DNA of 64,000 nt from Nocardioides sp. Root1257 (GCF_001425175.1 NZ_LMDV01000001.1:703454-767453), one strand, 5' to 3'; positions 32,540 through 42,541 are shown, counted from the first letter of the stretch. Numbers and translations: made by a program. Notes: generated by a model from the letters alone, not told the origin.

Positions 32540-34339
32540 GTGCGTGAGTTCTCGACCCCGATGACGACCGAGATCCCGACCACCGGCAACCTCACCGACG
32601 ACGTGGTGGTCAACGCCCGCGAGGCGGGGTCAACCGTGCAGTTCAGCCGCCGCGGCGACGGACCCGACCAGGCCTGGCAGGACGTCACCGCCGCCGAGTT
32701 CCTCGCCGAGGTCACCGCCGTCGCGAAGGGACTGGTCGCGGCGGGCATCGAGGTCGGCGACCGGGTCGCCCTGATCTCGAAGACCCGCTACGAGTGGACG
32801 CTCTTCGACTACGCCATCTGGTTCGCCGGCGCGGTCACGGTGCCGATCTACGAGACGTCCTCGGCCGAGCAGGTGCAGTGGATCCTCGGCGACTCGGGCG
32901 CCCGCGCCGTCGTCGCGGAGACCGCCGACCACCTGGCCCGGGTGCGCGAGATCCGCGGCGACCTCGAGGACCTCAACCACGTCTGGTCGATCACCGACAA
33001 CGCCGTCGACACCCTGAGCCGCCTCGGCGGCGACATCTCCGACGAGGAGCTGGAGAAGCGCCGTACGACGGCGACGCCGCTCGACGTCGCGACGCTGATC
33101 TACACGTCCGGCACGACCGGACGGCCCAAGGGCTGCATGCTCACCCACGGGAACTTCATGTTCGAGCTGGGCGTCGCGGTCGACGAGCTGGAGAAGCTGT
33201 TCCTGGAGCAGAAGGCCGCGACGCTGCTGTTCCTGCCGCTGGCGCACGTCTTCGCCCGGATCATCCAGGTCGGCTGCATCAAGTCGCGCACCCGCCTCGG
33301 CCACTCCGCCGACATCAAGCAGCTGCTGCCCGACCTCGCGGAGTTCAAGCCCACCTTCATCCTCGCGGTCCCCCGGGTCTTCGAGAAGGTCTTCAACACC
33401 GCCTCGCAGCGGGCCACCGCCGACGGCCGGGGCAAGATCTTCGACGCCGCCGCCGAGACCGCGATCGCCTACTCCCGCGGCATCGAGCGCGGGAAGATCC
33501 CGGTGCGGGTCCGCGCCAAGCACGCCGTCTTCGACCGGCTCGTCTACGGCAAGCTGCGTACCGCCCTCGGCGGCGAGTGCCTGTACGCCGTGTCCGGCGG
33601 CGCCCCGCTCGGCGAGCGGCTGGGCCACTTCTACCGCGGCATCGGCCTGGTCGTGCTCGAGGGCTACGGCCTCACCGAGACGACGGCCGCGCTGAGCGCC
33701 AACCTCCCGGACGCGACCAAGATCGGGACCGTCGGGCGCCCGCTGCCCGGCACCGCCGTACGCGTCGCCGACGACGGCGAGCTGCTGTTCCGCGGCGGCC
33801 AGGTGATGGCTGGCTACTGGCGCAACGAGGCCGCGACCGCCGAGGTCATGGAGGGCGACGGCTGGTTCCACACCGGCGACCTCGGCGAGGTCGACGACGA
33901 GGGCTTCGTCCGGATCACCGGGCGCAAGAAGGAGATCCTCGTGACCGCGGGCGGCAAGAACGTCGCCCCGGCGGTCCTCGAGGACCGGCTGCGCGGCCAC
34001 CTGCTGGTCGACCAGTGCATCGTCGTGGGCGACGGCCAGCCGTTCATCGCCGCCCTCGTCACGCTCGACCGCGACTCCGTGCCCGTGTGGGCCGAGCAGC
34101 ACGGCAAGAGCGCCAACATCGCCGACCTGGTGGACGACCCGGACCTGCGCGCCGAGGTCGAGGCCGCCGTCGAGGACGCCAACAAGGCCGTCTCCAAGGC
34201 CGAGTCGATCCGGAAGTTCACGATCCTCGCGGACGAGTGGACCGAGGAGGGTGGCCAGCTCACCCCGAGCCTCAAGCTCAAGCGCAACGTCGTGATGCGC
34301 GAGTGCAAGGACGAGGTCGCCGCCCTCTACCTGGGCTGA
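32540..34339 (+). CDS. fadD15: Long-chain fatty-acid-CoA ligase (FadD15-like)
   Basis: A 599-residue AMP-forming acyl-CoA synthetase. The P-loop-like AMP signature is LIYTSGTTGRPKGCM near residues 190-205, followed by LPLAHVFARIIQV, LEGYGLTETTAALS, then GWFHTGDLGEVDDEGF and ITGRKKEILVTAGGKNVAP. It activates long-chain fatty acids for lipid synthesis or degradation. Position and orientation match Rv2187 (fadD15), next to TB16.3. Length is normal. The start is supported by a leaderless-type -10. A perfect stem-loop follows the stop. Confidence 0.92.
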   Translation: MREFSTPMTTEIPTTGNLTDDVVVNAREAGSTVQFSRRGDGPDQAWQDVTAAEFLAEVTAVAKGLVAAGIEVGDRVALISKTRYEWTLFDYAIWFAGAVTVPIYETSSAEQVQWILGDSGARAVVAETADHLARVREIRGDLEDLNHVWSITDNAVDTLSRLGGDISDEELEKRRTTATPLDVATLIYTSGTTGRPKGCMLTHGNFMFELGVAVDELEKLFLEQKAATLLFLPLAHVFARIIQVGCIKSRTRLGHSADIKQLLPDLAEFKPTFILAVPRVFEKVFNTASQRATADGRGKIFDAAAETAIAYSRGIERGKIPVRVRAKHAVFDRLVYGKLRTALGGECLYAVSGGAPLGERLGHFYRGIGLVVLEGYGLTETTAALSANLPDATKIGTVGRPLPGTAVRVADDGELLFRGGQVMAGYWRNEAATAEVMEGDGWFHTGDLGEVDDEGFVRITGRKKEILVTAGGKNVAPAVLEDRLRGHLLVDQCIVVGDGQPFIAALVTLDRDSVPVWAEQHGKSANIADLVDDPDLRAEVEAAVEDANKAVSKAESIRKFTILADEWTEEGGQLTPSLKLKRNVVMRECKDEVAALYLG

Positions 34340-34343
34340 GCCG

Positions 34344-34383
34344 ACTGGTCTGGACATGCCGCTCTGGTCCGGTCCAGACCAGT
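34344..34383 (+). terminator. Stem-loop terminator after fadD
   Basis: ACTGGTCTGGAC (34344-34355) and its perfect complement (34372-34383) flank a 16-base loop, starting four bases after the fadD stop. No U-tract follows, as is common in actinobacteria. Confidence 0.8.
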
Positions 34384-34457
34384 AGAACTCGTTTCGGACA
34401 GATCGGGTCGCCTGGCCCTAATCTGCTCCTGCTTCAACCCCGGCGGGGGCGGGGGTT

Positions 34458-34473
34458 GACGGCCTAGGCCGTC
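34458..34473. promoter_or_regulatory. Perfect 16-bp palindrome upstream of the tad operon
   Basis: GACGGCCTAGGCCGTC is a perfect dyad lying 66 bp before the cpaB start and overlapping a TTGACG that could be a -35 box. A further inverted repeat CAACCCC/GGGGTTG lies just upstream (34435-34457). Placement suits a repressor or activator site, possibly for the response regulator encoded in the same operon, but this is inference. Confidence 0.4.
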
Positions 34474-34538
34474 GCCCATGTTCTTCGACCGCGCCCGGGT
34501 GACCGAGCACGGTCTCTCTCGGGAAGGTTCTGGCGACC

Positions 34539-35267
34539 GTGGTTCATCGGAAGTTCTTGCTGATCGGAGCGGTCCTCGCGGCCGTGGCCGGAACGGCACT
34601 CGTGTTCCTGTACGTCCGCGGTGCGGACGCCCGCGCGGAGAGCCGGTTCGACACCGTCCAGGTGCTGCGCGCCAACGCCCCGATCGCGGTCGGCGAGAGC
34701 ATCACCGCTGCCTCGCAGGGCGGGAAGCTCGCGCTCGCTAACGTCCCCCGCGACCAGGTCCTCCCGGACGCCGTCACCAGCATCGAGGGTCTCGGCAAGC
34801 AGGTCGCGCTGGTCCCGATCTACCCGGGCGAGCAGATCGTCACGGCGAAGTTCGGCAGCGATGCCGCACCGCCGAGCGCTCTGCAGATCCCCAAGGGCCA
34901 GATGGCGATGTCGGTCAACCTCACCGACCCGGCGCGCGTCGCCGGCTTCGTCAACCCCGGCTCCCAGGTCGCGATCTTCGTGAACGGCACCGAGCCCGAG
35001 GGCGACCCGTACACGCGACTGCTCCTCGACCGCGTCACCGTCATCGGCGTCGGCTCGACGACCCCGGTGTCGACGACCACGACCGACGACGCCGGCCAGG
35101 CGACGACGGAGGCCCTGCCCCGGACCCTGCTGACGGTCGCGGTCGACCAGGAGGACGCCCAGCGGCTCCTGTACGCCGTCACCAACGGCGAGCTGGCGTT
35201 CGCCCTGCTCACCGACGGAAGCACGATCGCCCCCGGTCCGCCGGTGACCGCCGACAACCTCTTCTGA
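34539..35267 (+). CDS. cpaB: Flp pilus assembly protein CpaB/RcpC
   Basis: A 242-residue inner-membrane-anchored protein. A membrane helix (about 7-26) is followed by an SAF/beta-clip domain (VLRANAPIAVGESITAA, then YPGEQIVTAKFG) and the RcpC/CpaB domain (NLTDPARVAGFVNPGSQVAIFV, then TLLTVAVDQEDAQRLLYAVT). It belongs to the Tad pilus and probably acts at the periplasm-equivalent side of the membrane. First gene of the operon. The GTG start has only a weak AAGG 12 bases upstream. The 5' region holds the palindrome described above. Confidence 0.87.
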   Translation: MVHRKFLLIGAVLAAVAGTALVFLYVRGADARAESRFDTVQVLRANAPIAVGESITAASQGGKLALANVPRDQVLPDAVTSIEGLGKQVALVPIYPGEQIVTAKFGSDAAPPSALQIPKGQMAMSVNLTDPARVAGFVNPGSQVAIFVNGTEPEGDPYTRLLLDRVTVIGVGSTTPVSTTTTDDAGQATTEALPRTLLTVAVDQEDAQRLLYAVTNGELAFALLTDGSTIAPGPPVTADNLF

Positions 35268-35362
35268 CCGTCCGCCCCGACCGGCAACGGCGCCGGGCCG
35301 CGGGCCACCGCAGCACCTGATCCAACGCAGTCCAGAGCACCATTCTCGGAGGGAAGCTCGAA

Positions 35363-36556
35363 ATGCCTATCGTCGTCGACCCGGACAGCGGCGCTGTCGC
35401 AGCGTTGCTGGCCGCACTGCCCAGCACCGCCCAACCGTCCGCGCACGGGGTGCCCAACGGCGACCGGCTGCTGCGGTGGCTCGACGAGCACCCGACGGAG
35501 TACGTCGTCGTGGTCGGCCCGAGCATCCCGGTGGAGGAGGCGCTGCTGCTGTGCGAGGGCCTGCGGGTCAGCCGGCCGACGCTGAGCCTCGTGCTCGTCC
35601 GCGAGCGTCTCGAGGCGGCGATGCTGACCCGGGCGATGGCCTCCGGGGTCCGCGAGGTCGTCGCCTTCGGCGACACCCCCGGGCTCCTGGGCTCGGTGGC
35701 TCGCGCCGAGGAGCTGCACCTCGCGCTGCGCGGACCGGGCAGCGCGACCGCCGCGGGACGGATCGTCACGGTCTTCTCCCCCAAGGGCGGCGTCGGCAAG
35801 ACCACCCTCGCGGTCAACCTCGCCGTCGCGCTCAGCAAGGGCGGCGCCAAGCGGGTCTGCCTGGTCGACCTCGACCTCGCGTTCGGTGACGTCGCCATCA
35901 CCCTCCAGCTGCTGCCCACCCACTCCATCGAGCACGCGATCGGCTCCGAGTCGGCCGTGGACCTGCCGCTCGTCGAGGGCCTGCTCACCCGGCACGGCGC
36001 CTCGGTGATGGTGCTCGCCCCGCCCAACCACCCCGACGTGCGCGAGCGCATCACGGCGCTCCTCGTGTCGCGGATCCTGGCCACCCTCCGGACCGGCTTC
36101 GACTACATCGTGGTGGACACCGCACCGGACTTCGACGAGCACACGTTGACCGCGCTCGACGAGAGCGACGAGTGCGTCATGGTCGCGACGCTCGACCTGC
36201 CGACCCTCAAGAACGTGAAGATCGGCCTGGCGACCCTGGACTCGCTCGCCATCGCGGCCGGTCACCACCACGTCGTGCTCAACCACGCCGACGAGGACAC
36301 CGGCCTGACCGTCCAGCAGGCCGAGGAGATCCTCGCGCGCCGGATCCAGGTCCGGATGCAGAGCTCGATCGACGTCGCCCGCTCGACGAACCAGGGCGTC
36401 CCGATCATGTCCAGCCAGCCCGAGCACGCGGTGAGCAACGCGATCCGCGGGCTCGCCACCCAGCTCGCGGGTGGCACCCCGGGCGAGCCGTTCCCGGCCG
36501 CCGAGGACGAGTCGCGCCGCCGCCGCAGCGGCCGCCGCATGAAGCTCCGGAGGTGA
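35363..36556 (+). CDS. cpaE: Tad pilus ATPase-like localisation protein CpaE/TadZ
   Basis: A 397-residue MinD/ParA-like protein. An N-terminal receiver-like domain (about 1-125) lacking phosphorylation residues is followed by a deviant Walker A at VFSPKGGVGKTTLAV, DLDLAFGDVAITLQ and VVDTAPDFDEHTLTALD. In other bacteria TadZ/CpaE positions the Tad machine at the cell pole. The ATG has GGAGGG nine bases upstream. CpaF follows after four bases. The basic C-terminus (RRRRSGRRMKLRR) could contact membrane or nucleic acid. Confidence 0.9.
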   Translation: MPIVVDPDSGAVAALLAALPSTAQPSAHGVPNGDRLLRWLDEHPTEYVVVVGPSIPVEEALLLCEGLRVSRPTLSLVLVRERLEAAMLTRAMASGVREVVAFGDTPGLLGSVARAEELHLALRGPGSATAAGRIVTVFSPKGGVGKTTLAVNLAVALSKGGAKRVCLVDLDLAFGDVAITLQLLPTHSIEHAIGSESAVDLPLVEGLLTRHGASVMVLAPPNHPDVRERITALLVSRILATLRTGFDYIVVDTAPDFDEHTLTALDESDECVMVATLDLPTLKNVKIGLATLDSLAIAAGHHHVVLNHADEDTGLTVQQAEEILARRIQVRMQSSIDVARSTNQGVPIMSSQPEHAVSNAIRGLATQLAGGTPGEPFPAAEDESRRRRSGRRMKLRR

Positions 36557-36560
36557 TGGC

Positions 36561-38027
36561 ATGAGCACTCTGGCCGAGCGGCTCGCCGCGATGCGTCAGG
36601 CCCAGCAGCCCGGCGCCGTACCCGCCCCCCGCCACGACGTGGTCGAGCCGACGACGAGCGACGCCCCGGTCGCCGGCAAGCGTCGGGCCACCCCGGCCCC
36701 GACCCCGGTCGAGACCGAGGCCCGCGCACGCGGTGGCCGCCCCGGCGGCGCCGACGACGACCGCCTCAACGAGGTGCGGGCCACCGTGCACGGCGAGCTC
36801 CTCAAGACGCTCGGTCCGCAGCTGTACGAGGCGGACCTCGACCAGGACGAGCTCGACCAGGAGCTGCGCACCATCCTCGCCGACGTGCTCGGCGCCCAGG
36901 AGCGCCCGCTCAGCGCGAGCGACCGGCTGCGGGTCACCCAGGAGATCCGCGACGACATCATCGGCTACGGGCCGATCGAGCCGTTCCTGAACGACCCGGA
37001 CGTCTCCGAGGTGATGGTCAACGGCCCGGACAGCATCTTCGTCGAGCGCAAGGGCCGCCTGACCGCCGTCCCGGCCCGCTTCGCCGACGAGGGCCACCTG
37101 CGCCGGACGATCGACAAGATCGTCTCGCGCGTCGGCCGCCGGGTCGACGAGTCGAGCCCGATGGTCGACGCCCGCCTGCCCGACGGCTCGCGCGTCAACG
37201 CCGTGGTGCCGCCGCTGGCGGTCGACGGCTCGATCCTCACCATCCGGAAGTTCGCCGCCGATCCCTACACCTCGGAGGACCTGATCCGCTTCGGCTCCTT
37301 CACCCGTACGGCGCGCGACTTCCTCGACGCGTGCGTGCGCGGCCGCCTCAACGTGGTCGTGTCGGGGAGCACCGGCGCCGGCAAGACGACGACGCTCAAC
37401 GTGCTCTCGTCCTTCATCCCCGGCGACGAGCGCATCGTCACCATCGAGGACGCGGCCGAGCTGCAGCTGCACCAGGACCACGTCGTACGCCTGGAGTCGC
37501 GGCCGTCCAACATCGAGGGCCGCGGTGCCGTCAGCATCCGCGACCTGGTCAAGAACAGCCTCCGGATGCGGCCGGACCGGATCATCGTCGGCGAGGTCCG
37601 CGACGCGTCCGCGCTCGACATGCTCCAGGCGATGAACACCGGTCACGACGGCTCCATCTGCACCGTGCACTCCAACGGCCCCCGCGACACGCTCTCCCGG
37701 GTCGAGACGATGGTGCTGATGGCGGGCATGGACCTGCCGATCCGGGCGATCCGCGAGCAGGTCGCGTCGGCGGTCGACCTGATCGTGCACCAGTCCCGCT
37801 TCCGCGACGGCAGCCGCCGGATCACCCACATCACCGAGGTGGAGCGGATGGAGGGCGAGGTCATCACCCTCCAGGACATCTTCGTCTTCGACCACTCGCA
37901 GGGCTACGACTCGGACGGCCGGGTCCTCGGCCGGCTCGTCGCGACCGGCCTGCGCCCGAAGCTGCTGGACAAGCTCCGCGAGTCCAACGTCCACGTCGAC
38001 CCGATGATCTTCGCGACGGTCGGGTGA
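36561..38027 (+). CDS. cpaF: Tad pilus secretion ATPase CpaF/TadA
   Basis: A 488-residue hexameric ATPase that powers Flp pilus extension and possibly retraction. After a variable proline-rich N-terminus (about 1-60), the N-domain has [20 protein letters not shown], the Walker A is [14 protein letters not shown] near residues 268-281, and the acidic box [11 protein letters not shown], Walker [15 protein letters not shown] and His box [12 protein letters not shown] follow. Length and motifs are complete. Its stop overlaps the next start (GTGA), coupling it to the VWA-TadB fusion. Confidence 0.94.
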   Translation: MSTLAERLAAMRQAQQPGAVPAPRHDVVEPTTSDAPVAGKRRATPAPTPVETEARARGGRPGGADDDRLNEVRATVHGELLKTLGPQLYEADLDQDELDQELRTILADVLGAQERPLSASDRLRVTQEIRDDIIGYGPIEPFLNDPDVSEVMVNGPDSIFVERKGRLTAVPARFADEGHLRRTIDKIVSRVGRRVDESSPMVDARLPDGSRVNAVVPPLAVDGSILTIRKFAADPYTSEDLIRFGSFTRTARDFLDACVRGRLNVVVSGSTGAGKTTTLNVLSSFIPGDERIVTIEDAAELQLHQDHVVRLESRPSNIEGRGAVSIRDLVKNSLRMRPDRIIVGEVRDASALDMLQAMNTGHDGSICTVHSNGPRDTLSRVETMVLMAGMDLPIRAIREQVASAVDLIVHQSRFRDGSRRITHITEVERMEGEVITLQDIFVFDHSQGYDSDGRVLGRLVATGLRPKLLDKLRESNVHVDPMIFATVG

Positions 38028-39982
38028 CCCACGTGACGACCACGGCGACCTCCCAGACACCCCGGCCCCGGAGCGCGCGGCGCACTGCGCACGCGGCACT
38101 CGCGTGCGCGCTCACCGCGCTGTGCGTCGCAGGGCCGCTCGTTGCGGGGCCGGCGGCAGCAGCAGCCGACGACTCCGGGGCCGGGGTCACGCACGTCGAG
38201 GTCACCGGCAACCGGATGCGCGTCCTGGTGGCCGTGCCGCCGGACGCGGACGTCGACCTCGAGGGCGTGACGGTCGACATCGACGGCACGTCCGCGACGG
38301 CCGAGGCACAGCCGGCCGCCGGCTCCGGGAAGGTACGGCGGACCGCGGTGCTGGCCATCGACACCAGTGACTCGATGCGCGGTGAGCGCGCGGCCGCCGC
38401 GCACGAGGCGGCGCTGACCTTCCTGGACACGGTCCCGGCCGACGTCTACGTCGGCATCGTCACCTTCGACGGCCAGGTCGCGACGCCGCTCTCCCCCACC
38501 CTGGACCGCGACGACGCGCGGTCGGTCGTCGACGGCCTGGACTTCGGCCACGGCACCCGGCTCTTCGAGGGGATCGAGGCCGCGATCGCGCTCGCCGGCG
38601 AGGACGGCCAGCGCTCGCTGCTCGTCCTGTCCGACGGCGCCGACACCACGAAGACCCCGCTGTCGGACGTGACCGACGCCCTGAAGGACACCGACGTGCT
38701 CCTCGACGCCGTCTCCCTGCAGGCGCAGGACCCGTCGCTCGCCACCCTCGCGGCGGCCGGGAACGGCCAGCTCATCAGTTCCAAGCCCGACGCGCTGGCC
38801 GCGGCCTTCGCCGAGGAGGCCGACGCACTGAGCCGTCAGGTGCTCGTCACGGTGACCGTGCCCGACGACGTCACCGCCACCGAGGGCAACGTGACGGTCA
38901 GCCTCCCCACCGGGACCGACACCCTCACGGCCACGGCGTACACCACGGTGCGCGCAGCGGCTCCGAAGGCCGACGCCCCCACTCCGGTCGCCGCAGCCGC
39001 GAGCGGCTCGCTCCAGCTGCCCGCGTGGGCGATGTACGCCGGGATCGCGGCGGTCGGCGTCGGCGTGCTGCTCCTGCTGCTCGTCCTCGTGCCCGCGAAG
39101 CCGAAGCCGCTCGGGGCGGCCGCGCGGGTGGACGCCTACATCGGCGGTCAGCACTCGTCGACACCCGCACGCCAGACCGAGACGCTCGCGCCCGTCCGCG
39201 AGGCGGCGACCCGGGTGCTGTCGCGCAACCGTGGGCTCGAGGAGCGGATCGGCCTCCGCCTCGAGGGAGCCGGCAGCGAGCTGCGTCCACCGGAGTGGCT
39301 GCTGGTGCACTCCGGCATCGCCGCCGCGAGCACCGTGCTCGGCCTGCTCCTCACCGGCGGCAGCGTCCTGGTCGGCTTCATCGGCCTGGCGATCGGCGTC
39401 TTCGGGCCGTGGCTCTACCTCGGCCGCCGGCGCGCCAAGCGGCGCAAGGCCTTCAACGCCGCACTGCCCGATGCCCTCCAGCTCATGGCCGGCGCGCTGG
39501 AGGCGGGGTTGTCGCTCCCCCAGTCCGCAGACACGATCGTCAAGGAGGGCATCGAGCCGATCTCCTCGGAGTTCCGGCGGGCGCTCGTCGAGACCCGGCT
39601 CGGTGTCGACCTCGAGGACGCCCTCGAGGGCGTCGCCGAGCGCCTGGAGAGCGAGGACCTCGGCTGGGTGGTCATGGCCATCCGGATCCAGCGACCGATC
39701 GGCGGCAACCTCGCCGAGCTGCTCGCGACGGTGGCCGCCACGATGCGTGAGCGCGAGTACATGCGCCGCCAGGTCGCCGCGCTCGCTGCGGAGGGCAAGC
39801 TCTCCGCGTGGGTGCTCGGCGGCCTGCCGCCGGCGTTCCTGCTCTACCTGCTGCTCACCAACCGTGACTACGTGATGCCGCTCTTCACCACCCCCATGGG
39901 GTTCGCGATGTTGGCCGGCGCGGGCACCTTGCTCGCCGTCGGCGTGTTCTGGATGAGCAAGATGGTGAAGGTGGAGGTCTGA
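38024..39982 (+). CDS. tadB: VWA-TadB fusion: pilus platform protein with exported VWA domain
   Basis: A 652-residue fusion. Residues about 25-50 form a signal peptide or anchor. About 104-290 form a von Willebrand A domain with an intact metal site (DTSDS, then a Thr in GIVTFDG and Asp in LVLSDGADTT). A membrane helix lies at about 334-358. From about 415 the protein is a TadB/type II secretion F platform, with two helices, the cytoplasmic ALPDALQLMAGALEAGLSLP segment, and two final helices. TadB normally lacks the VWA part. The GTG at 38024 overlaps the cpaF stop; a GTG at 38033 is the alternative. The exported VWA domain probably binds pilin, cell wall or a surface (inference). Confidence 0.87.
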   Translation: MTHVTTTATSQTPRPRSARRTAHAALACALTALCVAGPLVAGPAAAAADDSGAGVTHVEVTGNRMRVLVAVPPDADVDLEGVTVDIDGTSATAEAQPAAGSGKVRRTAVLAIDTSDSMRGERAAAAHEAALTFLDTVPADVYVGIVTFDGQVATPLSPTLDRDDARSVVDGLDFGHGTRLFEGIEAAIALAGEDGQRSLLVLSDGADTTKTPLSDVTDALKDTDVLLDAVSLQAQDPSLATLAAAGNGQLISSKPDALAAAFAEEADALSRQVLVTVTVPDDVTATEGNVTVSLPTGTDTLTATAYTTVRAAAPKADAPTPVAAAASGSLQLPAWAMYAGIAAVGVGVLLLLLVLVPAKPKPLGAAARVDAYIGGQHSSTPARQTETLAPVREAATRVLSRNRGLEERIGLRLEGAGSELRPPEWLLVHSGIAAASTVLGLLLTGGSVLVGFIGLAIGVFGPWLYLGRRRAKRRKAFNAALPDALQLMAGALEAGLSLPQSADTIVKEGIEPISSEFRRALVETRLGVDLEDALEGVAERLESEDLGWVVMAIRIQRPIGGNLAELLATVAATMREREYMRRQVAALAAEGKLSAWVLGGLPPAFLLYLLLTNRDYVMPLFTTPMGFAMLAGAGTLLAVGVFWMSKMVKVEV

Positions 39983-39983
39983 G

Positions 39984-40916
39984 ATGGTCCTGCTCTTCGT
40001 CCTCGGGGTCGGCTTCGTCGCCGTCGCCCTGGCCCTGACCGCAGCGGCCCTGCGACCAGGGGTCCAGCCGGGCGGCGTCGCCCGCTCGATCGCTGTCCTC
40101 GAGTCGATCACCTCCCCGGCCCCGACCTCGCTCACCCGCGAGATCGACCCGCCGTTCGGGGAGCGGATCCTCGAGCCGATGCGCCGCCGGGCGCTGCGGA
40201 TCGGGCGACGGCTCACCGGCGCCGACTCCTCCGAGCGGCTGCGGCACAAGCTGGACCTCGCCGGCAACCCACCGGGCTGGACCGTCGACCGCGTGGTGTC
40301 AGGGAAGGTGCTCTGCACCCTCGTCGGGTTCACGATCGCGCTGTCGCTCTCGCTCGTGCTCGAGGTCGCCCCGATGACACGGATCGCGTTCCTGGCGGTC
40401 GGCGCGGCGGTCGGCTGGTTCGGCCCCAACCTGTACCTCTACCAGCGCACGTACGAGCGCACCGAGCTGATGCAGCGCGAGCTGCCCGATGCGATCGACC
40501 TGCTCACCATCTGCGTCGAGTCCGGCCTCGGGTTCGACGCGGCCATCCAGCAGGTCGCCCGCAGCACCGACGGACCGCTGGCCGACGAGTTCAACCGGAT
40601 GCTGCACGAGATGCAGATCGGCAAGGGCCGCGGCGACGCGCTCCGCGCCCTGAGCGAGCGCAGCAACGTCGCCGACGTCCGCTCCTTCGTCGGCGCGATG
40701 GCACAGGCGGACGCGTTCGGCATCCCGGTCGCCCAGGTGCTGCGCACCCAGTCGCACGAGATGCGGGTACGCCGCCGGCAGCGCGCCGAGCAGCGGGCCC
40801 AGCAGGTGCCGGTCAAGATCACGGTCCCGCTGATCTTCTGCATCCTCCCGTGCCTCTTCATCGCGGTCATGGGTCCGGCAGCCATCTCGATCATGGGCAG
40901 CGGTATCGGCCAATGA
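39984..40916 (+). CDS. tadC: Tad pilus platform protein TadC
   Basis: A 310-residue type II secretion F-family inner-membrane protein that pairs with TadB. Helices lie near 1-22, 105-145 and 280-305. The cytoplasmic domain has ELPDAIDLLTICVESGLGFDAA, then MLHEMQIGKGRGDALRALSERS and FGIPVAQVLRTQSHEMR. GGAGG lies six bases before the ATG. The stop overlaps the histidine kinase start (ATGA), so pilus platform and kinase are translated together. Confidence 0.9.
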   Translation: MVLLFVLGVGFVAVALALTAAALRPGVQPGGVARSIAVLESITSPAPTSLTREIDPPFGERILEPMRRRALRIGRRLTGADSSERLRHKLDLAGNPPGWTVDRVVSGKVLCTLVGFTIALSLSLVLEVAPMTRIAFLAVGAAVGWFGPNLYLYQRTYERTELMQRELPDAIDLLTICVESGLGFDAAIQQVARSTDGPLADEFNRMLHEMQIGKGRGDALRALSERSNVADVRSFVGAMAQADAFGIPVAQVLRTQSHEMRVRRRQRAEQRAQQVPVKITVPLIFCILPCLFIAVMGPAAISIMGSGIGQ

Positions 40917-42541
40917 GCAGACGGAGTGCACGGGTGGGCTCGGAGCTGACGGCGGCCCAACGCAGGCGCCGCGGCCTGGCCGGGATCGCGCGGATCTTCG
41001 GCCTGGTCGCCGTGCTCGCGCCGGCCGTCTCGTCCCAGGAGGGCGAGGTCCTGCTCGGCGTCGCCACCGTCGGCCTGGTCTGGGCGGCTACCCAGGCGGC
41101 CGAGCGCCGGATGGTCCGCGGCATCTTCAGCGTCGAGCTGGTCAGCGCCGCTGCCGTCGGCCTCGTCTGCGCCGTGACCTGCGACCTCGCCGAGGTCTCG
41201 GGCCCGGGCATCCTCGGGGTCCTCGCCATCCCGCCGGTCACCGGTGCGATCCTGCGCGGCGCCCAGGCCGGGATGTTCGTGCTCGGCGCGGGCTTCGGGG
41301 TCTTCGTGACGGTCGCCTGCATCGCCGACGCCATGACGATCCAGCTCGCCAGCACGACGTTCACCTGGTTGCTCACCGGCATCGGCTTCGGCCTGATCGG
41401 CGCGGCCCTGCACAGCACCCTGCTCGGGTCCGACCAGCTCGCCGCGCACCGGACCGCGCAGGGCCTCATCCACCAGCTCGCGTCGGTCTCCGACCGCCTG
41501 GGCTCGCCCCTGGAGCCCGAGGTGCTCGGCACCGACCTGCTCAACCGGCTCAGCACGTCGCTGAGCGACGCCGACCTGCCGGCGCGTGGGCTGATGCTCC
41601 AGGCGCCGAACGACGGCGAGCTGGTCTGGGTGGCCGGCGCGTCGACCGGCACGAGTGCCGAGCTGGCGCTGCGCGCCGTGGCGCGGGCTCGCCCCGCCAT
41701 CACCGGCCACTCGTTCGCCCTGCCGCTGCTGAGCGACGGCCGGGTCGTCGCGGTCGTCTCCGGCCACCTGTCCCCCACCGTGGACCGGATCGCCCTCGGC
41801 GAGCGGCTCCAGCGCCTCGGCGGCGGCCTGGAGGACCAGGCCGTCGTGCTCGAGACCGCCCTGCTGTTCACCCGCTTCCGCAACACCGCGACCGTCGCCG
41901 AGCGGCGTCGGCTCGCCCGCGAGATCCACGACGGCGTCGCCCAGGACCTGGCCTCGGTCGGCTACCTGCTCGACGCCATCAACGGGCACCCCGATCCGCT
42001 CGAGCAGGCTCAGCTGCTCGACCAGCTGCGTGGGTTCCTCGGCGGCGTCCTCTCCGACCTGCGCCGCGCGCTCGTCGAGCTGCGCACCGACACCGGGCCG
42101 GGCCAGAGCCTGGGCGCCGCACTGGACGACATGGCACGCCACGTCCAGACCCTCACCGGCATCGCGTTCCACGTGCGCGTCGACGAGCAGGGCGCCCGGC
42201 TGCGCCCGGAGGTCGAGTCGGAGCTGCTCCGGATCGGCCAGGAGGCGATCACGAACGCCGTGCGGCACTCCGGGGGCAGCAACATCTGGGTGACCTGCCG
42301 GGTCGCGGCGCCGTACGCCGAGGTGAGCGTGAGCGACGACGGCTGCGGGCTCGGCACCGCACGCGCCGACTCCCACGGCCTGCAGATCATGCGGGAGCGC
42401 GCCCGCCTCATCGGCGCCGAGCTCCTGCTCACCTCCCGCCCCGGTGGCGGCGTGGTGCTGAAGGTCCGAGCGCCCGGTGCGCTCGGCACCAACGACCTCG
42501 ACTCGGGCACCGAGTCGCAGACCGGAAAGGTCTCCGCATGA
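40913..42541 (+). CDS. NarL-type sensor histidine kinase in tad operon
   Basis: A 542-residue sensor kinase. About six membrane helices occupy residues 15-175 with little exterior loop, followed by a GAF-like region (about 190-310), a HisKA_3 dimerisation helix with phospho-His in RRRLAREIHDGVAQDLASVG, and an ATPase domain with RIGQEAITNAVRHSGGSN and SDDGCGLG, then GLQIMRERARLIGAEL. It overlaps tadC upstream and its response regulator downstream by four bases each, so it is an integral part of the pilus operon. The signal is unknown; membrane or envelope sensing fits the topology. Confidence 0.9.
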   Translation: MSRRSARVGSELTAAQRRRRGLAGIARIFGLVAVLAPAVSSQEGEVLLGVATVGLVWAATQAAERRMVRGIFSVELVSAAAVGLVCAVTCDLAEVSGPGILGVLAIPPVTGAILRGAQAGMFVLGAGFGVFVTVACIADAMTIQLASTTFTWLLTGIGFGLIGAALHSTLLGSDQLAAHRTAQGLIHQLASVSDRLGSPLEPEVLGTDLLNRLSTSLSDADLPARGLMLQAPNDGELVWVAGASTGTSAELALRAVARARPAITGHSFALPLLSDGRVVAVVSGHLSPTVDRIALGERLQRLGGGLEDQAVVLETALLFTRFRNTATVAERRRLAREIHDGVAQDLASVGYLLDAINGHPDPLEQAQLLDQLRGFLGGVLSDLRRALVELRTDTGPGQSLGAALDDMARHVQTLTGIAFHVRVDEQGARLRPEVESELLRIGQEAITNAVRHSGGSNIWVTCRVAAPYAEVSVSDDGCGLGTARADSHGLQIMRERARLIGAELLLTSRPGGGVVLKVRAPGALGTNDLDSGTESQTGKVSA

